Assembly: GCA_031271275.1 (NCBI GenBank)
Contig: JAISWA010000182.1
Location: forward strand, 1 to 5,444
Direction: 5' to 3'
From: Clostridiales bacterium
GTDB lineage: Bacteria; Bacillota; Clostridia; Lachnospirales; WQUN01
Length of the DNA stretch: 5,444 bases
Positions 1 to 5,444 of the stretch are shown in pieces. Numbering within the stretch: the stretch's first letter is position 1; each line of letters starts with the position of its first letter. Both the position numbers and the translations under genes were made by a program. Below the pieces are notes generated by a model. It saw nothing but the letters and a program-made list of their open reading frames with translations, was not told the DNA's origin and made no database searches.

Positions 1-22
1 ATACAACCCTTGTTTTGACAAA

Positions 23-31
23 GAGAGGAAG
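23..31 (+). promoter_or_regulatory. Ribosome binding site of the STAS gene
   Basis: The purine-rich stretch GAGAGGAAG ends 5 bases before the ATG at 37, and its AGGA core lies 7 bases before it, which is normal Shine-Dalgarno spacing. It supports ATG 37 as the start. The leading 36 bases are otherwise too short to assign. A TGA at 16-18 could be the stop of an upstream gene, but that cannot be decided from so little sequence. Confidence 0.75.
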
Positions 32-36
32 CCTTT

Positions 37-372
37 ATGGATTTTCAGTTGAGCTACACACCGGATATGGAAAACGAACGTTGGAACGTAAAATTATCAG
101 GGGAAATTGACATTTTTAATTCCGCGCAGCTTAAAACGCAGCTTACGGAACTGCTTGCCGAAAGAAACGCCCATTTATACGTTGACTGTAAAGCGCTTGA
201 ATTTATTGACTCGACGGCGTTGGGGGCGCTTGTCGGCGTATTAAAGACCGTGAAGGAAAACGGGCGCGAAATGCATTTGCTTAACGTAAGGCCGAATTTA
301 TTTAAGCTTTTCCGCTTAACTAATCTGGATGATGTGTTTATTTTTGAGGAGGAGAGCGCCGATGCAAAATGA
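37..372 (+). CDS. STAS-domain anti-sigma factor antagonist (SpoIIAA/RsbV type)
   Basis: This 111-residue protein is a single STAS domain, the usual size for the SpoIIAA/RsbV family. Visible family marks are the early strand ending in LSGEIDIFNS (residues 20-29, like the family's L.GeiD...s), the strand LYVDCKALEFID (47-58) and the loop DSTALGALVG (58-67). By family comparison, Ser59 or Thr60 in that loop is the residue phosphorylated by an RsbW-type kinase. In known systems the unphosphorylated antagonist binds the kinase and frees its partner, usually a sigma factor, and a PP2C phosphatase reverses the phosphorylation. Kinase-like and phosphatase genes follow immediately, which fits this role. 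The protein is cytoplasmic, with no signal peptide or membrane segment. The glycine common after the phosphosite is alanine here (Ala61), a tolerated variation. The gene's 3' end overlaps the next gene by 11 bases. The family is clear, but the particular pathway is not. Confidence 0.92.
   Translation: MDFQLSYTPDMENERWNVKLSGEIDIFNSAQLKTQLTELLAERNAHLYVDCKALEFIDSTALGALVGVLKTVKENGREMHLLNVRPNLFKLFRLTNLDDVFIFEEESADAK
346..356 (+). promoter_or_regulatory. Ribosome binding site inside the STAS gene, for the first RsbW-like gene
   Basis: GAGGAGGAGAG encodes the Glu-rich tail of the STAS protein and also lies 5 bases before the ATG at 362. It decides the start: an upstream in-frame ATG at 329 would add 11 residues unlike the family and has no comparable site. 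The strength of this site suggests the second gene is well translated. Confidence 0.8.
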
Positions 373-769
373 GCGGGATGATAACCGTATCAAACTTTCC
401 TTTCCGGTCAACGCGGCTTATGTTTCGTCCGCGCGGCTCACGGCTTCAAGCATCGCCAACCGGATGAGCTTCGACATTGACGAAATCGAAGACATCAAGA
501 CCGCCGTTTCGGAAGCCTGTACATATATTATCAAGGCGTTGGTGTCCGACGCGCGGGGTAATTTTGAGATTTCCTTTTTACTGCGGGAAGACAAAGAGAC
601 TATGGATATTTTAATTACGGCGCCGGGAAGTCTCTCCGAAGCGTCTGAAGACGATATAGGCCTGATGATGATTCAAGGGATGGTAGACAGCTTCAACCTC
701 TCAGGCACGGGGAAAGACAACATTGTGGTCAAAATGACCAAGAAGCATAAAGCTTCCATATTCAGTTGA
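362..769 (+). CDS. Degenerate RsbW/SpoIIAB-like GHKL-fold protein
   Basis: This 135-residue protein looks like an anti-sigma factor of the RsbW/SpoIIAB family. The N-terminal strand and helix (KLSFPVNAAYVSSARL, 11-26), the helix IEDIKTAVSEA (42-52) and the C-terminal strand IVVKMTKK (121-128) all fit. The nucleotide site is damaged. In the N box, Glu51 remains but the magnesium-binding Asn is Tyr55. The G1 box (D.G.G) is reduced to ITAPGS (85-90) without the ATP-contacting Asp. The stretch between the G1 and G2 regions is about 11 residues, against about 20 in the next gene, so much of the ATP lid is missing. Part of the G2 region (IGLMMI, 99-104) survives. I infer that it binds a partner but probably neither binds ATP normally nor phosphorylates. 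Start 362 is chosen for its strong ribosome site. It overlaps the STAS gene by 11 bases and the next gene by 4. The fold assignment is fairly sure; loss of activity is untested. Confidence 0.85.
   Translation: MQNERDDNRIKLSFPVNAAYVSSARLTASSIANRMSFDIDEIEDIKTAVSEACTYIIKALVSDARGNFEISFLLREDKETMDILITAPGSLSEASEDDIGLMMIQGMVDSFNLSGTGKDNIVVKMTKKHKASIFS
742..756 (+). other. Small hairpin just upstream of the TTG start
   Basis: GAAGC (742-746) and GCTTC (752-756) can pair as a 5-base stem around a 5-base loop, ending 9 bases before the TTG at 766. It occupies the place where a Shine-Dalgarno site would sit. It lies in the coding end of the previous gene and may be chance. A role in limiting initiation at 766 is only a guess. 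Confidence 0.25.
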
Positions 770-1206
770 GCAAACGGGCCCCGGAGGCGGTTTGGGAGTG
801 GGATATTAACAGCGAACCCGCGCGTGTCAAACAGACCGTGGGGGAAATACTCGCGCGCCTCGACGAGGCGGCGCCCGGGCAGACCCTTGAGGAACGCGGC
901 GACCTTAAGCTTATTTTTAGCGAGTTGTTATATAATGCAATCATACACGGCAATAATTCAGACCCGGACAAAAAAGTGCGTATCAGCCTGCAGGTAGTCA
1001 ACGGGCGGCAGGTAAACGCCGGCATCACGGACGAAGGTCCGGGCTTTGATTATCAGCAGACCGTGTCACGCGACCCTGTCGAAGGGCTGTACAGTGAAAC
1101 CGGAAGGGGCATACAGATTGTTAACGCACTTGCCGACAAGCTGTCCTTTGATTCTTCCGGGCGCCGCGTGATGTTTGAAAAACGCGTCGGTGCTTTAAAT
1201 GGATAA
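766..1206 (+). CDS. RsbW/SpoIIAB-type serine kinase anti-sigma factor (intact GHKL ATPase)
   Basis: This 146-residue protein is the length of SpoIIAB and keeps the full Bergerat nucleotide site. The N box is FSELLYNAIIHG (51-62) with Glu53 and Asn57, the G1 box is TDEGPGF (88-94) with Asp89, and the G2 box is ETGRGIQIV (111-119). In known partner switches such a protein binds ATP, phosphorylates the STAS partner on Ser or Thr, and alternately sequesters a sigma factor or other target. The STAS protein encoded at 37-372 is the obvious candidate substrate. The start is TTG at 766, in the four-base overlap TTGA with the previous stop. An in-frame TAA at 748-750 limits the start to this short interval, and the next in-frame GTG (838) would remove the first beta strand. 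No good Shine-Dalgarno site is visible, so translational coupling is likely. The family is clear; the identity of the sequestered partner is unknown, since no sigma factor gene is in view. Confidence 0.9.
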   Translation: MSKRAPEAVWEWDINSEPARVKQTVGEILARLDEAAPGQTLEERGDLKLIFSELLYNAIIHGNNSDPDKKVRISLQVVNGRQVNAGITDEGPGFDYQQTVSRDPVEGLYSETGRGIQIVNALADKLSFDSSGRRVMFEKRVGALNG

Positions 1207-2380
1207 CCGTGTCGGCAATATTCTTATCGTGGACGGTTCCGTCCAATCCACCTACCTCATAAGCCATTGGCTGCGTATGGAGGATTTAATCATCAACACC
1301 GCCGAGAGCGGGATTAACGCGTTTGCGAAAGTGAACCTGCTTATTCCCGATATTGTGATTTCGAATGTGGTTTTGCCGGACATCAGCGGGTTTGACTTGT
1401 GCAAGCGCGTAAAGTCCAACCTGAGGACGCCCGATACGCTAGTGCTGCTTTTCAGTTCCCTCAAGAGCGAAACCAACCGGGTCAGGGCGGAGGAAATAGA
1501 CGCGGACGATTATATAGAAGATATTTCCGACCAGTACCAGTTGATTTCCAAAGTGCGGTCGTTAAGGAAGCTTAACCGCCTCAGTTATCAGCTTCGCAAA
1601 CGGTACGCGGAGTTGGAGGAACAAAACCGCACCCTCAGTATGGAGTTGGAAATGGCGACGCAGGTACAGCGGGCGCTGATTCCCCAAATAGATATGCGCA
1701 TAAACGAAACGGTTCTGCTCAGCAGATATTACCCCGCGATGGGTATCGGCGGGGATTTTTATAATATCATACCCCTTTCGGAAAACAGCTTCGTTATCGT
1801 AATGGGGGACATCAGCGGTCACGGGATTGCCGCCTCGCTCTTAACCGCCGTTTTGAACATGATTATTAAAAACCTCGCCCAACGCTGCAATGACCCCGGT
1901 CTGCTGCTGCATCATTTAAACAAAGAGCTGTACGGGATGTTCAAAAACATGACCGGCCACAATTACTCCGCAAGCGTATTTTGCGCGTTGGTCAACACAC
2001 AGGAAAAATATATCCGCTACTCCAACTCCGGGCTGTGTTTCCCCTTATATGTGGACGTTGACCAAAATATTGTGACGGAGCTCGATTCCGTCGGCACGCC
2101 CATCGGGATGTTTAAGGAATCGCTTTATACCATGCGGGTTTTGATGTATACGCCCGGGGATTTACTGTTGCTGCATACAGACGGGTTGCAGGACACCTTC
2201 TATAAAAAACACGCGGACGAGTTTACCCGGCATATAATGGAGATCCTGTCCAGAATACGGAATTACGCGAGCCTTGAGGAAATGCTGAACGTACTCAGCA
2301 ACGAGTTTTATATACCCGGGGCAAGCGAGGCAAAGCGCATGGCGCATGACGACTGCACCATGATAATATGCAAACTCTAA
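1199..2380 (+). CDS. RsbU/SpoIIE-type PP2C phosphatase with N-terminal pseudo-receiver domain
   Basis: The 393-residue protein has three parts. Residues 7-120 resemble a response-regulator receiver domain, starting NILIVDGS, with PDIVISNVVLPDISGFDLC (50-68) at the phosphorylation loop and DADDYIED (101-108) at its end. Asp12 is kept, but the adjacent acid is Gly13, the phospho-acceptor is Asn56 and the usual Lys is Asp108, so ordinary phosphorylation looks impossible. Residues about 121-160 form a charged helix, probably a coiled-coil linker, ending in the family motif MATQVQRALIP (152-162). Residues 163-393 are a SpoIIE/RsbU PP2C domain with its metal-binding aspartates: GGDFY (Asp186), GDISGHG (Asp204), HTDG (Asp328) and HDDCT (Asp384, Asp385). 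It should dephosphorylate the STAS partner. It overlaps the kinase gene by 8 bases and has no strong ribosome site. It is cytoplasmic, with no membrane segment. The phosphatase assignment is firm; what the altered receiver senses is open. Confidence 0.92.
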   Translation: MDNRVGNILIVDGSVQSTYLISHWLRMEDLIINTAESGINAFAKVNLLIPDIVISNVVLPDISGFDLCKRVKSNLRTPDTLVLLFSSLKSETNRVRAEEIDADDYIEDISDQYQLISKVRSLRKLNRLSYQLRKRYAELEEQNRTLSMELEMATQVQRALIPQIDMRINETVLLSRYYPAMGIGGDFYNIIPLSENSFVIVMGDISGHGIAASLLTAVLNMIIKNLAQRCNDPGLLLHHLNKELYGMFKNMTGHNYSASVFCALVNTQEKYIRYSNSGLCFPLYVDVDQNIVTELDSVGTPIGMFKESLYTMRVLMYTPGDLLLLHTDGLQDTFYKKHADEFTRHIMEILSRIRNYASLEEMLNVLSNEFYIPGASEAKRMAHDDCTMIICKL

Positions 2381-2386
2381 CGAAAC

Positions 2387-2392
2387 AGGAGG
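2387..2392 (+). promoter_or_regulatory. Ribosome binding site of the PucR/CdaR-like gene
   Basis: A perfect AGGAGG lies 5 bases before the ATG at 2398. It favours this start over an in-frame ATG at 2368, which lies inside the end of the phosphatase gene, has no comparable site and would add ten residues. Confidence 0.85.
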
Positions 2393-2397
2393 CACCT

Positions 2398-3489
2398 ATG
2401 ATTTCAAATCAAATACTGCAGAACGCGATTGACGGCCTTAAAAACATCACCCACACCAATATCAGCATTATCGAGCGCGACGGCAAGCTGATCGCAAGCA
2501 CGGAAAATCTAATCCCCTACGATTACCAACCGGTTATGGAAAATTTCATCCATTCCCCGGCGGATACCCAACAGATACAAAGCAACCAGTTTTTTAAAGT
2601 GTATGACAACGGCGTTGCCGAATACGCGGTGGTGATTCACGGGGAGGACGATTACGCTTACCGCGTGGGCAAAATTGCCGCGTTCCATATACAGGGGCTG
2701 CTGATTGCGTATAAGGAGCGTTACGACAGGGACAATTTCGTGAAGAACCTGCTGCTCGACAACCTGCTGTTGGTGGACATCTACAACCGCGCCAAGAAGC
2801 TGCATGTCGAAAACAATGTGCGCCGTGTGGTATATTTAATCGAGACGGAAATCGACAAAGAAATGAGCGCGGTGGAAATCGTTCGCGGTATTTTCCCGGC
2901 GAAGCAGCGGGATTTTGTGACGGCGGTTGACGAAAGCAGTATTATTCTGGTAAAAGAACTGCGGGAGAAAGAAGCTTCCGAAGATATCGAAAAGTACGCG
3001 CGTATCATATGCGATACCCTCGGCAGCGAGGCGATGAGTAAGGTCACCGTCGCCATAGGCACGGTGGTATCCGATTTAAAAAATGTGTCGTCTTCTTATA
3101 AAGAAGCGCGCATGGCGCAGGAGGTCGGCAAGATTTTTGAGCCGGACAGGCAAATCGTCAACTATGAACAGCTCGGTATCGGCAGGCTAATTTATCAGCT
3201 CCCGCTTTCCCTGTGCCGGATATTTATCAAAGAAGTGCTTCACGGGGTCAACATGACCCAGTTTGACGACGAAACGCTCGCTACGGTTTCCAAATTTTTC
3301 GAGAACCACCTGAACGTTTCGGAAACTTCCCGGCAGCTTTACATCCATCGCAACACCCTCGTCTACCGGTTGGATAAATTGCAAAAGTTAACCGGGCTCG
3401 ACCTTCGCAATTTCAACGACGCGATTACGTTTAAAATCACGCTGATGGTCAGCCGGTATATGCAGTATAAAGAAAGGCATTCCTTTTAA
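2398..3489 (+). CDS. PucR/CdaR-family transcriptional regulator
   Basis: The 363-residue protein has the layout of CdaR-like regulators. The N-terminal part (about 1-115) looks like a small-molecule or PAS-like sensing domain, with ISIIERDGKLIAST (22-35) resembling the family's InI.d.dG.iiaS. However, the R-I-G-x-x-H-x-G-A signature of true sugar-diacid domains is not visible, so the ligand should not be assumed. The middle part (about 140-260) is the GGDEF-like CdaR domain, recognisable from VTVAIGTVVSDL (216-227), SYKEA (233-237) and YEQLGIGRLIYQLP (256-269). The C-terminal part (about 298-352) is the PucR-type helix-turn-helix, with the hallmark HRNTLVYRLDKL (317-328) and an ending near FNDAITFKITLM (339-350). 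It is probably a cytoplasmic DNA-binding activator. It sits 17 bases after the phosphatase gene and 3 bases before ftsE, so it may regulate its own operon. Whether the partner-switch proteins act on it cannot be told from sequence. Confidence 0.88.
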   Translation: MISNQILQNAIDGLKNITHTNISIIERDGKLIASTENLIPYDYQPVMENFIHSPADTQQIQSNQFFKVYDNGVAEYAVVIHGEDDYAYRVGKIAAFHIQGLLIAYKERYDRDNFVKNLLLDNLLLVDIYNRAKKLHVENNVRRVVYLIETEIDKEMSAVEIVRGIFPAKQRDFVTAVDESSIILVKELREKEASEDIEKYARIICDTLGSEAMSKVTVAIGTVVSDLKNVSSSYKEARMAQEVGKIFEPDRQIVNYEQLGIGRLIYQLPLSLCRIFIKEVLHGVNMTQFDDETLATVSKFFENHLNVSETSRQLYIHRNTLVYRLDKLQKLTGLDLRNFNDAITFKITLMVSRYMQYKERHSF

Positions 3490-3492
3490 GCT

Positions 3493-4179
3493 ATGATTGA
3501 TATTATTGACGCGACAAAGGTTTACGACAACGGCGTAAAGGGCATAAACGGGCTGAGCCTTTTCATAGAACAGGGAGAATTCGTTTTTATCGTCGGGAGC
3601 AGCGGCTCGGGCAAGTCTACGTTGGTGCGGCTGCTGCTGAGGGAAATAGAGGCGACGGAAGGCTCGATAATCGTAGACGGGCAAGACCTTTCGGCGCTTA
3701 AACGGCGGGACATGCCCTACTATCGCCGCAAGCTCGGCGTGGTTTTTCAAGATTTCCGGCTGCTGCGGAACAAAACGGTGTTTGAGAATGTCGCCTTCGC
3801 CATGCAAATTGTGGAAGCGACCCACCGGGAGATACGGCGCACCGTGCCGCAGGTGCTAAACCTTGTGGGGCTTTCCCGCAAGGCAAGGTCATACCCGGAC
3901 CAACTCTCCGGCGGTGAGCAGCAGCGAACGGCGCTTGCGCGCGCGATCGTAAACTCGCCGCCTCTTTTAATTGCGGACGAGCCTACCGGTAACCTGGACC
4001 CCGGCACCGCGTGGGAGATTATGACCCTGCTCGAGGATATCAACGACCGGGGGACCACCGTGGTGGTGGCGACCCACGCCAAGGAAATCGTGGACAATAT
4101 GCAGAAAAGAGTCGTCGCCCTGCGCAACGGCGTGATTATGAGCGACGAGGAAATGGGCGGGTATAACGATGAAATTTAG
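3493..4179 (+). CDS. ftsE: Cell division ATP-binding protein FtsE
   Basis: The 228-residue protein is a complete ABC-type ATPase of typical FtsE length. It opens with the family pattern MIDIIDATKVYDNGV. It has Walker A GSSGSGKST (35-43, Lys41), Q-loop VVFQDFRLL (83-91, Gln86), signature LSGGEQQR (138-145), Walker B LLIADEP (158-164, catalytic Glu163), D-loop NLD (167-169) and switch His195. FtsE is the cytoplasmic engine that couples ATP hydrolysis to FtsX and, through it, to a peptidoglycan hydrolase outside the membrane. ftsX follows directly with an 11-base overlap, which confirms the assignment over other small ABC ATPases such as LolD or MacB relatives. It begins 3 bases after the regulator's stop. 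The nearest purine-rich site (AAAGG, 3473-3477) is 15 bases before the ATG, too far to be strong, so translation may be coupled to the upstream gene. Confidence 0.96.
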   Translation: MIDIIDATKVYDNGVKGINGLSLFIEQGEFVFIVGSSGSGKSTLVRLLLREIEATEGSIIVDGQDLSALKRRDMPYYRRKLGVVFQDFRLLRNKTVFENVAFAMQIVEATHREIRRTVPQVLNLVGLSRKARSYPDQLSGGEQQRTALARAIVNSPPLLIADEPTGNLDPGTAWEIMTLLEDINDRGTTVVVATHAKEIVDNMQKRVVALRNGVIMSDEEMGGYNDEI

Positions 4180-5068
4180 GACGCTCAGCTATTATTTGCG
4201 CGAAGCCGCCCGCAACCTGATTAAAAACCGGCTGATGTCCGTCGCGTCCATACTGACGGTGGCGTCTTGTATTTTAATTGTTTCGGTGTTTTACTGCCTG
4301 GCGGCGAACGTGGATTTTTTCCTGGGGCAGTTGGAGGAGAGCATACAGGTTTCGGTATTCCTGCGGGACGACGTTTCCGTTGAGGGGGTGCAGGAGCTTA
4401 ACAGCCGCATTCACGCCATCCCCCATGTGGTTAACGTAGTGTATGTTTCCCCCGACGAAGCGTTTGAGGATATAAAAGCCGGTATGGGAAACCCGGCGCT
4501 CTTTGACGGGCTGTCGGGCAAGGATGTGCTGCCGAGGTCCTTCGACGTGGAGATTGACGACATACGCAACCAGCCCGACGTGATTAACGCGTTGGAAAGT
4601 TTAAGCGCCGACGGCGTGGAAAACATCCGGCATTCACAGGAGCTGGCGGACGGGGTGCGCGTGTTTTCCGACCTGTTGCGGGTGGTTTGCGTAGTTTTAA
4701 TTATAATACTCGGGGTTATATCGATCGTAATCATCATCAACACCATACGCATTACGGTCAACGCCCGCAAAACGGAAATAAATATTATGAAATACGTGGG
4801 AGCCACCGACTGGTTCATCCGTTGGCCCTTTGTGGTGGAGGGCGTGCTTATCGGGTTTCTCGGCGGGCTGATTCCCTCCGTCGCCTGTTGGTTTTTATAC
4901 GGTTACGCGGTTGGCGCGATACCGGAGTTGATTCCGTTAATCTCTTTTGTCAAGTTCAGGCCGGGTTATGATATTTTTATGTACCTGCTGCCCTTCGACC
5001 TCTTGCTCGGCATGTTTATCGGCATAATCGGCTCGGTGTTCTCGGTGAGGAAGCATTTGAAAGTATAA
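4169..5068 (+). CDS. ftsX: Cell division membrane protein FtsX
   Basis: The 299-residue protein has the FtsX layout: a short basic cytoplasmic N-terminus (1-21), membrane segment 1 (about 22-46), an extracellular domain (about 47-168), segment 2 (about 170-192), segment 3 (about 221-249), a short outer loop (about 250-268) and segment 4 (about 270-292). The cytoplasmic loop between segments 2 and 3 carries the conserved stretch NTIRITVNARKTEINIMKYV (191-210), followed by GAT and a WPFVVEG element (219-225). The extracellular domain contains the family's VSVFLRDDVS (61-70) and VLPRSFDVEI (120-129). It partners FtsE and passes the ATPase signal to a peptidoglycan hydrolase or activator, for which the next gene is the natural candidate. 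Its ATG lies inside the ftsE stop region without a clear ribosome site, so the two proteins are probably made by coupled translation in matched amounts. It is full length, with no sign of damage. Confidence 0.95.
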   Translation: MKFRTLSYYLREAARNLIKNRLMSVASILTVASCILIVSVFYCLAANVDFFLGQLEESIQVSVFLRDDVSVEGVQELNSRIHAIPHVVNVVYVSPDEAFEDIKAGMGNPALFDGLSGKDVLPRSFDVEIDDIRNQPDVINALESLSADGVENIRHSQELADGVRVFSDLLRVVCVVLIIILGVISIVIIINTIRITVNARKTEINIMKYVGATDWFIRWPFVVEGVLIGFLGGLIPSVACWFLYGYAVGAIPELIPLISFVKFRPGYDIFMYLLPFDLLLGMFIGIIGSVFSVRKHLKV

Positions 5069-5072
5069 GGAG
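5067..5072 (+). promoter_or_regulatory. Ribosome binding site of the secreted coiled-coil gene
   Basis: AAGGAG overlaps the ftsX stop codon (TAA, 5066-5068) and lies 7 bases before the ATG at 5080. It supports both the start and independent, efficient translation of this gene. Confidence 0.8.
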
Positions 5073-5079
5073 TTGTGCT

Positions 5080-5444
5080 ATGCGTCGTTTTACCTATATG
5101 CTTTTGTGCGCGGTGCTGCTTGCCGGTTTCCCGGCGGATGTTTACGGAAGCCTTTCCGAGTTGGAACAGGAAAAGAACGAAGCCAATCAGCAATTGCAAA
5201 ACACAAAGGATCAGCAGGCGTTTATCCAAAGCGAAATCGCCCGGGTGAACCGTGAAATGCAGCAGTTGGACGACGCGCTGATCAAAGCGTCGGACGAGCT
5301 TGACGTGGTTAAGAAATCCCTTGAGGACACGAAAGCCCGGCAGCAGCAGAGTGAAAAAGAACTGGCGGAGGCACAGGCGGAACGCGACCGGCAGTTTGAA
5401 ATGTTTAAAGACCGGCTGCGGGTCATGTACGAGTACGGTGAGGC
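5080..5444 (+). CDS. Secreted coiled-coil peptidoglycan hydrolase or activator (EnvC/PcsB/CwlO-like), N-terminal part
   Basis: The reading frame is open at the right edge; 121 codons are visible. It starts with a Sec-type signal peptide: MRRFTYM, a hydrophobic core LLCAVLLAGF (8-17) and a plausible cleavage after VYG (residue 23). No lipobox is seen around Cys10, so it is probably not a lipoprotein. Residues about 25-107 are a long, charged, Gln/Glu/Lys-rich helix with heptad-like spacing, and then comes FKDRLRVMYEYGE (109-121), a motif typical of the N-terminal coiled-coil domain of Firmicute EnvC/PcsB/CwlO-like proteins. In such proteins the coiled coil binds FtsX and restrains a C-terminal M23 (LytM), CHAP or NlpC/P60 domain. 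Which of these follows is beyond the window. Its place 11 bases after ftsX makes it the likely hydrolase arm of the FtsEX complex. It could be another secreted coiled-coil protein, but the context argues against that. Confidence 0.85.
   Translation, partial: MRRFTYMLLCAVLLAGFPADVYGSLSELEQEKNEANQQLQNTKDQQAFIQSEIARVNREMQQLDDALIKASDELDVVKKSLEDTKARQQQSEKELAEAQAERDRQFEMFKDRLRVMYEYGE

Noticed and set aside
1..18. Possible last codons of an upstream gene ending at TGA 16-18
   Set aside because: Five codons are too few to recognise a protein, and other frames are also open across this stretch.
15..20. TTGACA, a perfect match to a housekeeping -35 promoter element
   Set aside because: A -10 element at normal spacing would fall at or inside the start of the STAS gene (ATG at 37), leaving no leader for its ribosome site. 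The match is probably chance.
329..361. Longer start for the first RsbW-like gene at ATG 329
   Set aside because: The extra 11 residues are the STAS gene read in another frame, do not resemble the family, and the strong ribosome site points to ATG 362.
37..1206. The STAS and kinase genes as the sporulation pair spoIIAA and spoIIAB
   Set aside because: The usual spoIIA order ends with the SigF gene, which is absent here. An extra degenerate RsbW-like gene and a PP2C gene are present instead, so a distinct partner-switching module is more likely.
3388..3825. Antisense open frame of 145 codons across the regulator/ftsE junction
   Set aside because: It lies opposite two well-supported genes, has no recognisable domain, and is expected in a sequence of this base composition. 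The same holds for the other antisense frames, for example 3747-4127 and 4411-4818.
4058..4069. Inverted repeat CCACCGTGGTGG as a possible operator or hairpin
   Set aside because: It lies within conserved ftsE codons for the strand before the switch histidine and arises from Thr/Val codons.
4687..4971. Same-strand open frame of 94 codons inside ftsX
   Set aside because: It is an out-of-frame shadow of the membrane-spanning part of ftsX, with no family resemblance and no ribosome site.
5073..5255. Same-strand open frame of 60 codons at the start of the secreted coiled-coil gene
   Set aside because: The frame starting at ATG 5080 has a well-placed ribosome site, a signal peptide and a coiled coil continuing to the window edge, so this frame is its shadow.

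Overview
The window carries eight genes, all on the + strand. They are packed so tightly (overlaps of 4 to 11 bases, gaps of 3 to 17 bases) that they look like one transcription unit or the middle of one. The protein families, the Shine-Dalgarno sites, the use of a TTG start and the mid-range base composition (by eye, roughly half G+C) suggest a Firmicute, most likely a member of the Clostridia. This placement is an inference, because no ribosomal RNA or other marker gene is present.

The first half (37-2380) is a partner-switching signalling module. It encodes a STAS-domain anti-sigma-factor antagonist of the SpoIIAA/RsbV type, two consecutive GHKL-fold proteins of the RsbW/SpoIIAB type, and an RsbU/SpoIIE-type PP2C phosphatase with an N-terminal receiver-like domain. 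Two components look altered. The first RsbW-like protein lacks the N-box asparagine, a recognisable G1 box and much of the ATP lid, whereas the second keeps all of these. The phosphatase keeps its metal-binding aspartates, but its receiver domain has asparagine at the phospho-acceptor position and has lost other phosphorylation residues. No sigma factor gene is visible, so the output of the module is not identified here.

The second half (2398-5444) holds a PucR/CdaR-type transcriptional regulator, then ftsE, ftsX and the start of a secreted coiled-coil protein that resembles EnvC/PcsB/CwlO-type peptidoglycan hydrolases or hydrolase activators. FtsE and FtsX form an ATP-driven membrane complex that controls such hydrolases during division or elongation. 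The last gene runs off the right edge, so its catalytic or LytM domain is not seen.

Taken together, the layout suggests, but does not prove, that a partner-switching signal and a CdaR-like regulator are co-expressed with, or control, the FtsEX-hydrolase cell-wall machinery. There is no non-coding stretch above 36 bases. I see no RNA genes, mobile elements, CRISPR arrays, convincing promoters or terminators.
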